DNA of 64,000 nucleotides. Source: Adiantum capillus-veneris. Lineage: Eukaryota > Streptophyta > Polypodiopsida > Polypodiales > Pteridaceae. The notes under the pieces were generated by a model, which did no database searches, was not told the DNA's origin, and worked only from the letters and a program-made list of their open reading frames with translations. Below are positions 25,213 to 35,654 of the stretch, piece after piece (positions within the stretch are counted from its first letter, which is position 1; each line of letters starts with the position of its first letter). Position numbers and translations under genes: made by a program. The stretch lies in NCBI GenBank assembly GCA_014529385.2, contig CM043950.1:71216435-71280434 (forward strand), written 5' to 3'.

Positions 25213-28200
25213 ATGGCAACGTCATCAACTAACATGGAGGAAAAGATTGCATGCTCGTGCACGCTCTGCAAGTATCAAATCCTGCGCAAGCGTAGGATAT
25301 GTAATGAGCATGTGCACAAGTACGGAGAGTTTGCTAGAGAATCGTACAGAATCTGCGATACGACTCCTACAGAACGGGCATTGATTTCCGCGACATAGCA
25401 CCTACATCTGAGAGAGAGAGAGAGAAAAAAGATTATGCGTGAAGGTCCGACCAATATAGAGCCATGGATGGAAGCAGAAAAGGGCTTACAGACAGAAGAC
25501 GACGGCATGGAGGAGATGCTGGATGCCTTCTTCCAGACAAGCGAGGAGAACGTGAACGAAGCAGCACCAGAAGCCGTGCGCCTATCTCTTGAAGACATGT
25601 TGAGGAAGTTGGCACGTTAACCAATCTAAAAAGGCACCAAAATATCTGTGCTTCGTACTTGTCTGGAGTTTTTGAATCTTCAGTCAGTGTACGGGTGGTC
25701 AGATGCAAGCGTCACTTCTTTGTTTAGGTACGTAATTTACAAAAGAGATTTTTCGATTGCAACGGTGATGTGCTTTGAGAGATTTTTAATTTAATGTGTC
25801 TTAAACAGGTTATTGCGGGAGCAACTTCTCCCGACTGGCAATGAAATGCCCCCCTCCAGGCCAGACGCAAAGCAACTTCTGACCTCAGTTGGCTTGGACT
25901 ACAACAAGATTCATGCATGTCCAAATGATTGCATTCTTTTTCGCAATGAATTCGCAGATTGTTTGTCGTGTCCTAAGTGCGGAGCAATGCGCTACAAACA
26001 AGATGTAGTTGGCGAGACAGTGCCAGCTAAAGTGTTGCGGCATTTCCCTATTATTCCTAGGATAAAAAGCATGTTTCGTTGTGGTTCCATTGCAAAGTTG
26101 ATGCGGTTGCATTCTACGAATAGATCCAATGACGCAACATTTAGGGTGACCACTGATTCAAAGGCTTGGAGGCACATTAAAGATACCTGGCCACATTTTA
26201 AGAGTGAACCACGCAATTTGCATTTGGGCATGGCAATGGATGGAGTCAATCCATTTGGCTTGAGAAGCTCGTCATGAAGCACTTGGCTTGTGTGCCTTAT
26301 CAATTACAACCTCCCACCGTGGCTTGCTATCAAGAAGGGTCATTTGATTTTAAGCTTTAGTGTACCTGGTAAGTTCAAGACAAAAAACATGGATGTTTAT
26401 CTAGCTCCACTAGTTGGCGAGCTCCAGGAGTTATGGCATGGGATCGACATAGCAGATGCGGTTGAACCAGTAGGACAACAGCATGCAAGGATCCATGGAC
26501 TTCTTATGTGGACTATGCATGATTGGCCAGGATACGGAGAAGCTTCTGGTAATGGTTATTGATTTACAAAATTCTCGCTATTCGCAAGCCCTTTGCCTTG
26601 GCCTGATTCATGCTTTAATATGTGCAGGACTAACAACTTCGGGATACAATGCATGTCCAATTTGCAGGCAGTCTTTGGATGTGCGCTATTCTACCTCTCT
26701 TCGAAAGACAATTTATCAAGGCCACCACCGTTATCTTCCAGATGGCCATCACTTGCGCGAAGTCCAGCTTGGTCGCGTCGAATGTCGTCCTATGCATGTA
26801 CAAGAGTGGCGTCGCCAATGGGAGCAACATGAGGGGCAACCTGTTCAAGGAATGAAACGTTTGTCCATTCTCCATACGTTGCCATACTGGGGTGATCTAC
26901 TAATTAACCATTTGCTGGATCCAATGCATATATTCAAGAATGTGGGAGAGCTCCTCTGGAAGACAATCATGGGAATGAAAGACAATCGAGCTTCACGAGA
27001 TGATTTGCAGTCGGTTGGAAAGATGCCAGAGCTGTGGCCTTTCACCAATGCAGCTGGTCAAACAAAAATTTCAAGAGCGCCATGGGTATTGCTAAAAAAC
27101 GAAGAGCGACAAGTGAAAAGGGTGATTTCAGAGTTCAGGACACCAACAGGATATATGCGATGTCTCAAGACAGCATTCACCCGTGACGATCAACTGTCAG
27201 GGTTGAAATTGCACGATTGGCATAAGTTCTTGCAATTCATTCTTCCAATTGCGATCAAGGGGTGTTTAACGGAGGAAGTACGGACTTGCATATACAAGAT
27301 TTCAGAGCTAGTGTAGTGGATCTCTTACAAGGAGATACGGGAGGAATCTATTGCAGTCGCAAGGGCTAACTCCATTGAGGCAGTTTGCATGATTGAGAAG
27401 TATCTACCCACGAGCTGCCTAACTATCCAAATGCACTTGCTCGTCCATGTAGTAGATGAGGTTGCAGTGGCAGGTATAGTCCACAGCCGTTGGATGTTCT
27501 TTCTAGAGAGGTTCATGAAAACACTTAAGGGTTTTGTTCGCCAAAAAGCGCGTCCAGAGGGGAGCATGGCAGAAGGATGGCTGGTACAAGAGTCTCTTGT
27601 ATTGACGACCAAATTTCTATCCGTTTCTGACCCAGAAATGCCTCGACTGTGGAGGGATGAGGAGGATGCAAGACTGGTGGGAGAGGAGCCGCAAGGGCAA
27701 GGGGTGCCGAAGAAAATGAACCTGGCCATGCGAGAAAAGATCATGAAGTTCTGTATACTAAATTCAGCGCCGATGCAAAAATGGCTTGAAAGGTACGAAG
27801 AAGAGAAAGAGAGACACAATCTAGAGCGACAGGATTTCAGGCAAAGTTGAACGACTAGAGGCTTACCCTTGCCAGACTATCTTGCTCCTCTACCTGAATT
27901 CCCTACAATGGCATGGTTGGACAAGACAGTGAGAGCAGCTCGACAGATCGGAGAACCCATATCTCTAGAAGAGGAAGAGTTGGCTATTGGATGTGACTGG
28001 AAGTATCATACATACATGGCACTGTGGTCGCATGGAAAGCATTTCAGGACACAACAAATTGACAGCAGAAGAAACACGTTTGACAGTGGGGTAATGGTTA
28101 GTTTCATGCAAAAGAGCAGGGCCAGTGCTAGAGACACAAATGAGAGCACTAGCAACCTGGATTACTGTGGTCTGGTGTCAGATATCCTGAAAGGAAGCTT

Positions 28201-28711
28201 TACGCAGTTTGAGATGTTTTTGTTGGATGTGAAGTGGTTCAAGGTGATCACTTTTGGTCGCAATGCAACGGTACGCAGAGATGGAAACAAACTTGTGCAA
28301 ATAGATTCTACAAAGACTTGGACAGATGCGAGCGACACATTTTCTCTCCCCGAACATTGCGAGCAAGTGGTCTTTGTACTGGACCCTCGAGAGCGACAAT
28401 GGTGGTTTGTGGTTCAAGTTGCTCCAAGAAATAAACAAGTATTTGAAGGGCAAGATCTCCTGGAGGAAAGTCAGTCAGACGACGTCCATACTACTGTGAG
28501 ATTAGATGAGATGGACGAAGGTATGGCAGAGGAAGCTGACAGATATACGAGGGATGACGCAGACGAGCCAGAATTGACACTTGTAGATGAAGATGCAATG
28601 GATGAAGACAATCTGCCAGAACGAGTTGGGGCAGAGTTATGTTTGCAATTAGAGATAGACGATGATACGGTGCAAGATCTTATCGATGATGCCTCACTCG
28701 TCGAGGCCTAG
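25213..28711 (+). pseudogene. CACTA transposase TNP2 (three exons, six nonsense codons)
   Basis: TNP2 cuts the element ends. Exons are 25213-25727, 25809-26548 and 26628-28711, joined by 81-bp and 79-bp GT-AG introns into one frame of about 1112 codons. Domains in order: a Cys/His N-terminus (CSCTLC...NEHVHKYGE), a TNP2 core (YNKIHACPNDC, CPKCGAMRY, YNLPPW, NACPIC, LPYWGDLLINHLLDPMHI), a DUF4218-type block (IQMHLLVHVVDEV, GIVHSRWMFFLERF), and a DUF4216-type block (LLDVKWFKVI) with an acidic tail. There is no frameshift. Six in-frame stops occur at 25396 (TAG), 25618 and 25630 (TAA), 26275 (TGA), 27314 (TAG) and 27848 (TGA), each one C-to-T step from Arg or Gln. It is recently inactivated. Confidence 0.93.
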
Positions 28712-28809
28712 GCCTGTAAGTGTTTGTGTGAAGACTTTGATTTAAAATTAAGCTTAAAGTTAATTTAAACAATTGTGTTCTAACGCTTTATTTTACTTTC
28801 TTTGTGCAG

Positions 28810-30060
28810 GACTTTAGTATGGCAGATGAGATTCCAAATCCCGCTTCCATGAGTGCAGATGCATTCATGGGCTTCATTACACGGATGACGCCTGCTCAGA
28901 TGGCAGAGGCTTCTTAGTACTCGGTAGCCAGAGGCACGGGTACTACGCCTCCGGGCTTCACACCCGAGGGACAGACGCCTAGGGGGAGACGACTACGGGG
29001 TTCAGGACTCCTATGGGTACAACGCCTTCTTCTCCTATCACGGCCTCTTCGACACCTAGGGGTGGGGCAGAGGAGGGTACGTCCTCATCTTCGCAGCACA
29101 GGCGCACTCGCCGATCTCAGCGATCGTCAGGTGGAGGTGGTGGTTGCTGTGGAGGAGGGTCCACGGATGCTTCGACCCCTCCTCGCTCACGACCCCCGTC
29201 TTACCTAGGCACACCTCTTGGCACACCTCGGACACCTTGTGGGGCACACGATCCTAGTGCCTCCAAGGTCTATACTATACGGGGAGATGGTTCTGTTGAC
29301 ATGGATAGAGTCGAGATTGAGATGCGACAGCGGATTCGCCAACTCGTGGAGCTACAACTTTTGACCAGCATTCTGACGTCTTGAGATCAGCAAGAAAAGG
29401 AAAAAGTCACTTACATAGTGGAGACCATCCTGAGAGAGTACTAGCCTGCTCCGGGTTCTTCCGTTGTTTCGGTGCGGTGGATCAAGGGTGTTGCACGGGA
29501 CACCATCAAACATCGACGAGATGCAGCTCAGAAGGCTTTCAGGACCGTCTCGCCGAAGCCTTCGGGCATCCCACACGAGACGTGGCTGCAGATCAGGGAG
29601 GATGAGCGAGCAGCGGCCACGCGGTTTAGATAGCAGCGTGAGGATGCGCAAGTACGACAGATGACTAGGGGGACATCTCATCTTGGCAACGAAGGCTTCG
29701 ACACCTTTCGCTATGAGTTTGTGAGTTTCTAATCCAATCTTAACTATGGAGTTTTTTAAAACGCAATGAATCATGTATTCTTATTACTTTGATTTTTGTA
29801 TAAACGCAGAATCTTGCGATGCATCGAGCTCCATCACGCGAGGAGGAGTCAGATGGATATCGCAGAGGTATCTATGAAGTACTGAATGATCTTGAAGCTT
29901 CAGGAGAGCCTGTAGATTGGGAGGCCTTACAGTCTCGCTGATCGCTTGAGGTGAGACGTTAATATGTGTCAGTTGATTTAATTAAGTCAATATATGTGAA
30001 GTAATATCAATACTAATTTTGTGAGTTGTCCTATGTGCAGGTTGCGACGCCTAGTCATTA
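28810..30060 (+). pseudogene. Second CACTA gene (TNPA / Transposase_24-like)
   Basis: The gene begins after a TTGTGCAG acceptor at 28809 with MADEIPNPASM. It continues through a Ser/Thr/Gly/Pro-rich segment (29013-29250) to PSGIPHETWLQIREDE near 29560, which recalls the conserved block of plant CACTA second proteins. The remainder runs through TSHLGNEGFDTFRYEF, then two more exons at about 29809-29950 and 30041 onward, each with GT-AG borders. In-frame stops (28916, 29382, about 29441, 29628) and at least one frameshift near 28985 break it. In characterised CACTA elements the second protein binds the subterminal repeats; that role is inferred here. Confidence 0.65.
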
Positions 30061-30129
30061 GTGGACCAGATTTCATCTATATGCTTTGTGAGACACAGAC
30101 ACGCTTCTGTGTCTCTTTTTTGTACAAAC

Positions 30130-30360
30130 AGTTAGTGTTCAGACAGTTATTGTTTCCCTTATGGTTATGATTATTGTCATTGTCATTGTACAGACAGTTA
30201 TTGTTTCTCTTTCTGGTTATGCTTATGGTTATTGTTAATTTTGTTTATGGTTATGGTTATCTGCATTATGGTTTTGATCAAAGTGATTACAGCCGGTTAT
30301 GGTTTTAAGTTATGGTTATGGTTCGTTATGGTTATGCTTTTAAGTTATGGCTATGATTTT
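30130..30360. repeat. Low-complexity GGTTAT-rich stretch
   Basis: Many irregular copies of GGTTAT / TTATGGTTATG occur near the 3' end of the CACTA genes. The unit is not the plant telomere repeat and the spacing is irregular. Confidence 0.7.
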
Positions 30361-30535
30361 CAATTGGTACGATTGTCTTTCATTGGCCTTAAATCTCATG
30401 TGAGATCCTACATGGATAGCATGTAGGAGGCGTATACATGATATGGTTTTTTTCAAAAAGTTTATGTAAAAACAAAGGGAACTCTGCCAAAATTTTTGCG
30501 CGCGGGAGCATGGTTGATATTTTGGTGCTGCTCGC

Positions 30536-30625
30536 TTTCTTGGGCAGAGGGCAGGAAGTCTGGCTGTGGCTGTGTCCATCTTTTAACTGGGCACAGGCCA
30601 GTCTACCTGCCCTCTGCCCAAGAAA
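30536..30625. repeat. 20-bp perfect inverted repeat near the right CACTA end
   Basis: Arms 30536-30555 and 30606-30625 are exact reverse complements (core TTGGGCAGAGGGCAGG) with a 50-base loop. The GCGTCGCTAT-type subterminal repeats follow immediately. Confidence 0.88.
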
Positions 30626-30784
30626 AAAAATTTCTGCTATGGTCATTGCTGTATGCGTCGCTATGCACGTTGCTATACACGTCGCTATCAGCGTCGCTAA
30701 TAGCGACTGGTTTCACAGGGATGCGTATAGCGACACTCATAGCGACGGGCAGCGTCGATAACACATTCTTTTGTTGTAGTGATC

Positions 30785-31397
30785 GTGGGGAAACACACCT
30801 CAATACTGTCAATATCCAAAGTGGATACGTAGATTCAAAGTGTAATCTTGTGCTAAAGGATATGCAAAGTGCATACGTTAGCACCAAGCAATCCAATTAG
30901 TAAGAATTTATTTCTCTAGTTGGAGTTTTCTTACCATAAGCTAAACCATGTTTGTGACTAGGTTTAGTCTCTTTATGCATAATTCAGGTTCTTAACCTTG
31001 AGCACTAGTTATGGTGGGGTTTTTTAATAATGAAATTTGAGGACAAGTCAAGGACTTATATTTTGTTGAGAAGTTATATCAGTTAGTTACTTTCATGAAA
31101 AGTGAAAAGAGGTACTCTTTTGGGTACATGTTTGTTGTGATAACTCGTTTATAATTCTCATGTGCATTCTAAATGGAGTCTACAAACTATGTTGGATAGG
31201 AGTCGGTAACATAAGATGGTTGTAAATGGACAACAATGTGTAAAATCAAGATGTTACTCTTGGTTTCACTGGACCTCCTACCAAACTGTGTTCTAGTCAA
31301 GCAACCAATTGGATCCATGAGGCATTCCACTTGGAAAACATTAGTGTATCACCACTCTTGTTTTTGAGGACGAAAACGCTTTTCCAAGGGGGAGTAA
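30785..31397 (+). other. 3' internal region of the composite LTR element
   Basis: No gene was recognised. The stretch ends with GACGAAAACGC...CCAAGGGGGAGTAA, where AAGGGGGAG is the polypurine tract that primes plus-strand synthesis just before the LTR. The same ending is common in plant gypsy elements. Confidence 0.6.
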
Positions 31398-31545
31398 TGT
31401 CAGGCCTAAGGTAGGATGGGCCAAGGCCAAGGCTCAACTCCAGATACACATGCGATACAAGAGATTTATTTAGCTAAGAGCCAGAGGCCTATATATAGGT
31501 AGGTTGGGTGGTTATGAGCATGCATATCTTCTCTATGGACTTTCA
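31398..31545 (+). repeat. 3' LTR of the 29.8 kb composite element
   Basis: 148 bp starting TGTCAGGCC and ending TTTCA. It aligns along its full length with 1705-1859, with several substitutions and indels, so the insertion is old. TTACA follows. Confidence 0.85.
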
Positions 31546-31550
31546 TTACA

Positions 31551-33156
31551 ATTCTAAAAACAAAGGTTGTAGGTTATACCATCCACACAATTTTTATATC
31601 TTGGTTTCATGAGATTTTATATTTGTGACAGAATTTGTTTATTCTTTGTTATCATGTACTAGAGATAGTAATGTACGCTCACACGACATTTATGACACTT
31701 TGTTGCCTCTTTTTAATGGTGTAAACTTAAATTTAAGCTCCAATAATGTACATGTGTAGCCTATGGGTGTTTCTAAAAATGTTACACGTCATCCTATCAC
31801 TGTTGCAAATGTTTATGACATGGAAAGGACTGAGAATGAGGAGGCTAAAGGTATGATCGTATGATTCCCACCATGCATCTTATGTGTCAAATTCATATGA
31901 ACTAGTTGTTTCTAGTTTATGTGAAGTAAAGAAGAACCTCTTTGTTTTGGTAATGCACAAAATATAGAAAAATTTGGATGGTTGTTATGTAATCAGAATA
32001 TGATGAAAGCGTGTTTAGATAGTTTCCATGCAATTAGAATTTGATACATTTATAGACAATAACATATGGACACTATGTGATTTGCCTCCTGGAAAAAAGG
32101 CCATTAATACAAAGTGGGTTTACAAGAGGGAATGTAAGCCGGATGGTTAGATTGATTGCTGCAAGGTTCAAATTGTTGTAAAAGGTTATGCACAAAAGAA
32201 AGGCATTGATTATGAAGAGATTTTTCTCCCACTTGTTGTATGACTATTGTTTGTTTTCTATGTACATTGGAAACTCATTTTAAAGGAGTGTGCATCAATG
32301 AGGCATTGTTATGGATTTCTTGAATGGTGATATATTTGAGGAAGCATGTGTAACACAACCTCATGGTTTTGTTAAGAAAGGATAAGAAAATAAACTGTGC
32401 AAATATAAAAAAGATTTGTATGAGTTGAAGCAGTCTCCTTGCACTTGGTATGAGAAAATTGACACTCATTTGGTTAAACAAGGCTTTTGTAACGACCCAA
32501 TCAAACACTTTGTATGTCAAACATGGGGGTGATTTATTTCTGATTGTTGTTTTGTATGTAGATGATTTACTAACTATTGGCCCGTATGAGACACACAATA
32601 CTAAACTCAAGGCTAAATTGAATGACACTTTCAAGATGAAATACTTGGGGCTTTTGCATCGTTACTTGTTCATATAGCTTAAGCAATGTGATAGAGGGAT
32701 TGCTTTGTGTCAAGCAAGATAAATAGAAACACTACTATATAAACTTGGACTTGAAGACTGCAAACCTATTGCTACTCTAATGGAAATATGTTTGAAATTG
32801 AGTCTTCATGATGTTGAACATCTTTCTTATGTCACTCTTTATCAAACTACTATTGGATGCCTTCTTTGTGTATGCAATACAAGGCCAGATATCCAGTTTG
32901 CAATCTCGTAGGCTAGTAGATTTATGCATAGACTATTATCTAAGCATTGGTAGGTGTTAGAAGGATCTTTCGCTACTTGAGTGGTAGTTTACATATTTGA
33001 TTGTTTTATCCCAAGGGGATATCATTTTTGCTAGATTCACATGCTTTTTATTATTTAGATTGGACTGGTTGTTATGACGCTTCAGTGTCCACAAGTGGTT
33101 TTTGTTTCAGGCTCAACAATTTATGCATATCATGGTTGAGCAAGAAGCAACCTGCT
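31551..33156 (+). mobile_element. Ty1/copia retrotransposon, 3' half (decayed)
   Basis: This continues the element of 1-1704. Blocks in order: GCRLYHPHNF, NTKWVYKRECKPDG and KGYAQKKGIDYEEIF (reverse transcriptase, 32110-32225), a YVDDLLTIG block near 32560, KYLGLL, NTRPDIQFAIS near 32875, and an RNase H end (SGFCFRLNNLCISWLSKKQP) near 33100-33155. Many stops and frameshifts occur. It is cut by a gypsy LTR at 33157. Confidence 0.85.
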
Positions 33157-33286
33157 TGTCATGCCAAGGGCAACCCTGAGGGGTTGCGAACCAAGCCAAG
33201 GGCCCACTGCTACATGGGCAGGGAATCCTACAAGGCCAAGGGCCTATAAAATAGGGAGGTAGTAGGGAGCTCCCTTGGGCATTTCA
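33157..33286 (+). repeat. Short gypsy-type LTR with TATA box
   Basis: Starts TGTCATGCC inside the copia RNase H region and ends GGCATTTCA. TATAAAAT at 33245-33252 is the likely core promoter. It resembles the 1705 LTR in style and length. No partner LTR was found in the window. Confidence 0.65.
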
Positions 33287-33287
33287 A

Positions 33288-33299
33288 TGGTATCAGAGC
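33288..33299 (+). promoter_or_regulatory. Primer-binding site for initiator Met-tRNA
   Basis: TGGTATCAGAGC, one base after the LTR end. Confidence 0.85.
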
Positions 33300-33539
33300 T
33301 TAGGAAACGTTTTTGGGAAAAGGGTGTGGCCTCTCAAGCTTGCATGCTCATGCAATAGAGAATCATGGAGGCGTGCACCTCTTGGGTGTGTACAACAACT
33401 CTTGCAAAGGTGAAGGAAGCGAAGACGGCTGACACCAACCCTCTGCAAGTGGGCTTGATAGGGTTACACCAGACTGGGGAGCATGTCATGTCATTTCCGC
33501 GTGGGTTGGGGAGTCACGCACATGCCATGAACTCTCTTT

Positions 33540-34374
33540 ATTTCACATTGTGAGTGATGATGATCCCAAGATTAATAGTCATTTATGGAGGGCTATGTTT
33601 AAATGATTGGGTACACAACTCAGCCTTAGTATAGTAGGTCATCTTGAAACGGACGGTCAGATTGAAAGAGTCAATTAAGTGCTAGAGGATATGCTATGAG
33701 CATACATTAGCAAGAAGAAATCAAGTTGGGAAGACTATCTACCTATGCTTGAGTTTTCGTACAACACTGCTAAGCATATAGCGACGGGCTTTAGTCCTTT
33801 CATGCTAATATACAATTTTCAACCTAGGTCACCGGTTACCGTGGGGTTGGCAACTGAAAAACTCCAACAAGTCAAGGATTTTATCCAAGACCATATGGAT
33901 ATGCTGAAATTGGCTTTTTAAAATTTTTAACAAGTCTAGGATTGGTATAAGAAGTAAGCCGATGAGAAACGTCGACAAGTTACGTCACAAAAGGGGAAGA
34001 TGTATTTTTGTGTGTGCTAAGACTGGGCCAACACCTTCACAAAAGGGGAAGAGATGTTTTTGCATGTGACAAAGCATTTAGAAAGTCTAAAGACTGGACC
34101 AACACCTAAATTATCTCCGAGATACTGCAGGCATTTCAAGATACTCAAGCAAGTTGGTGATCGAGCTTACAAGCTCTTATTACCGGCCCATTCGTGTATT
34201 CATCCGGTATTTCATGTAAGTTGTTTACATAAACTCTTTCATGGGGGTGAAAATGTCACAGACTCAAAGATTTTGGTTGATTTTGTTGAACCTCCTACCC
34301 AACCGCATGAACTAACCTACAAGCAAACGGTGAAGCTCCACAAACATGGAAAACTTCAAGAGCTTCCATCATGA
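33540..34374 (+). pseudogene. Ty3/gypsy integrase C-terminal fragment
   Basis: Blocks HLETDGQIERVN, SWEDYLPMLEFSYNTAKH and TGFSPFMLIY are the end of a gypsy integrase core. They are followed by a GPTPKLSPRYCRHFKILKQVGDRAYKLLLP and HPVFHVSCLHK module, the usual C-terminal tail before a chromodomain. Stops occur at several sites, including VN-stop-VLEDML. The leader of the 33157 LTR joins directly to it, so gag to mid-integrase has been deleted. Confidence 0.8.
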
Positions 34375-34399
34375 AGCAGTTTTTGTCTACCGATGCCTA

Positions 34400-35373
34400 A
34401 GACAAAGTACTCAACGAATGGCAAAGCTTGAAGCTCTCTCCCTACAAATCTTTTCACAAATATGTAGACAAGTTTTGGGATTTACATCTCAAAGCCACTG
34501 TCTTCAAAAAGATGGATTTTGGAGAGCAAAAACAAATATTTTGTGCGGGTTTAACTGAGGATATGGCGGAGTATTCTAACTCCCAAAGGCCACACACTAT
34601 ATCTGCGGTCATACACCATACCATGGTGGCTTCATAAATCAACTTCCAACAAGGGGCTAAGAGAAATCTTAAGCCCATGGAAAACAAGGACTGCAACGAA
34701 CCTAAGGGGAAGGACAATGTCCAAAAGTCTCCTAAGGGCAACTCAAATAACAACAAAGCTAAGGAGAAGGGAGTTTAAAATGGAAAAAACAAACTCTCTC
34801 TAGAAGAGCTTGAGCATTATTGCAAGGATAACTGTTGTTTTAAATGAGGGGAACATGCCTATTGTGCATGCCCCCAAAAGAACACATGCAATGAGCCTCC
34901 TAGAGCTTCCATAGTCAAAGTTCAAGAAGAAGACGCTCATTGCAAAGGATCTCTAGTATGTTATGCTTGGGGAAAGGTAAGCAAACACGATGCATTTATT
35001 TTCTGTGATCTTGGCTCTACTCACAACTTCATCTCCATGGAGTTGGCCACCAAGCTAGGTATCCAAGCATATGAAATGGGAGATGAAGTGAACACGGGAA
35101 AGGGACAGGAGGCCTTGCTCCCTTGATTGGGAAGCTAAGGCTCCACGTCCAAAGTTATGTAGATAAAGAGAAATTTTTTATATCTCCTCTTAAGCATGAA
35201 GATGTCATTTTAGGGGCACCATGGTTTGATCGCATGGCTTCCGACATCAAGTTTCCTGAAAGGCATATTTACTTTACGTACAAGGAGAAGACTATGTATA
35301 TAGATGCTAACGATTTGGGTCACACTATACCCTTTGTACATAAAGAAGCTTTTAATAATTCAATAAAGATCTC
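34400..35373 (+). pseudogene. Ty3/gypsy gag-protease fragment (left of the copia insertion)
   Basis: Gag text (YKSFHKYVDKFWDLHLKAT, FGEQKQIFCAGL) is followed by a broken zinc knuckle (HYCKDNCCFK-stop-GEHAYCACP). Protease follows, with FCDLGSTHNFIS near 35005 and APWFDRM near 35218. The frame is interrupted by several stops and continues beyond the copia insertion at 40930. Confidence 0.8.
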
Positions 35374-35565
35374 TGAAGGAGTACGAGCGGAAGTGCGACG
35401 CGAGAGAGAGTGCGAGAAGAAGAGCACAACGATATGGTGAACTCGCTCTACTGTAATGTGTAGAGCATAGTGAGTTCTTATTAGGTTTTTACAAAAGAAC
35501 ATGTGTACATACCTGGTGGCCCGCCCACTTACCTGGGCGACCACATTGGGCTTTATACCCCAACA
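35374..35565 (-). repeat. 3' LTR of the copia element
   Basis: On minus it starts TGTTGGGGTATAAAG, which contains a TATA box, and ends TCCTTCA. Confidence 0.93.
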
Positions 35566-35654
35566 ACCTCCCACTTAAAGTCCATTGTGGTACTTTAAGT
35601 GTGAGAGAAGCTACTATACAAGCTAATATACAAGAGATGTAGAAAAGCGATGTA

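Larger units (their letters stand above)
18573..30781 (+). mobile_element. CACTA (En/Spm) DNA transposon, 12.2 kb
   Basis: The left end reads CACTACAACA and the right end is its exact reverse complement TGTTGTAGTG. The 3-bp duplication ATC flanks both ends (18570-18572 and 30782-30784), as known for CACTA elements. Subterminal repeats are present: CGTATATCGACG-like motifs at 18590-18730 and GCGTCGCTAT-like motifs at 30650-30760. The interior encodes a TNP2-type transposase (25213-28711) and a second gene (28810-30060). A LINE and a LINE tail are inserted between the left end and the transposase. Confidence 0.93.

Noticed and set aside
30130-30360. GGTTAT-rich stretch as interstitial telomere repeat
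   Set aside because: The unit and spacing are irregular and do not match TTTAGGG.
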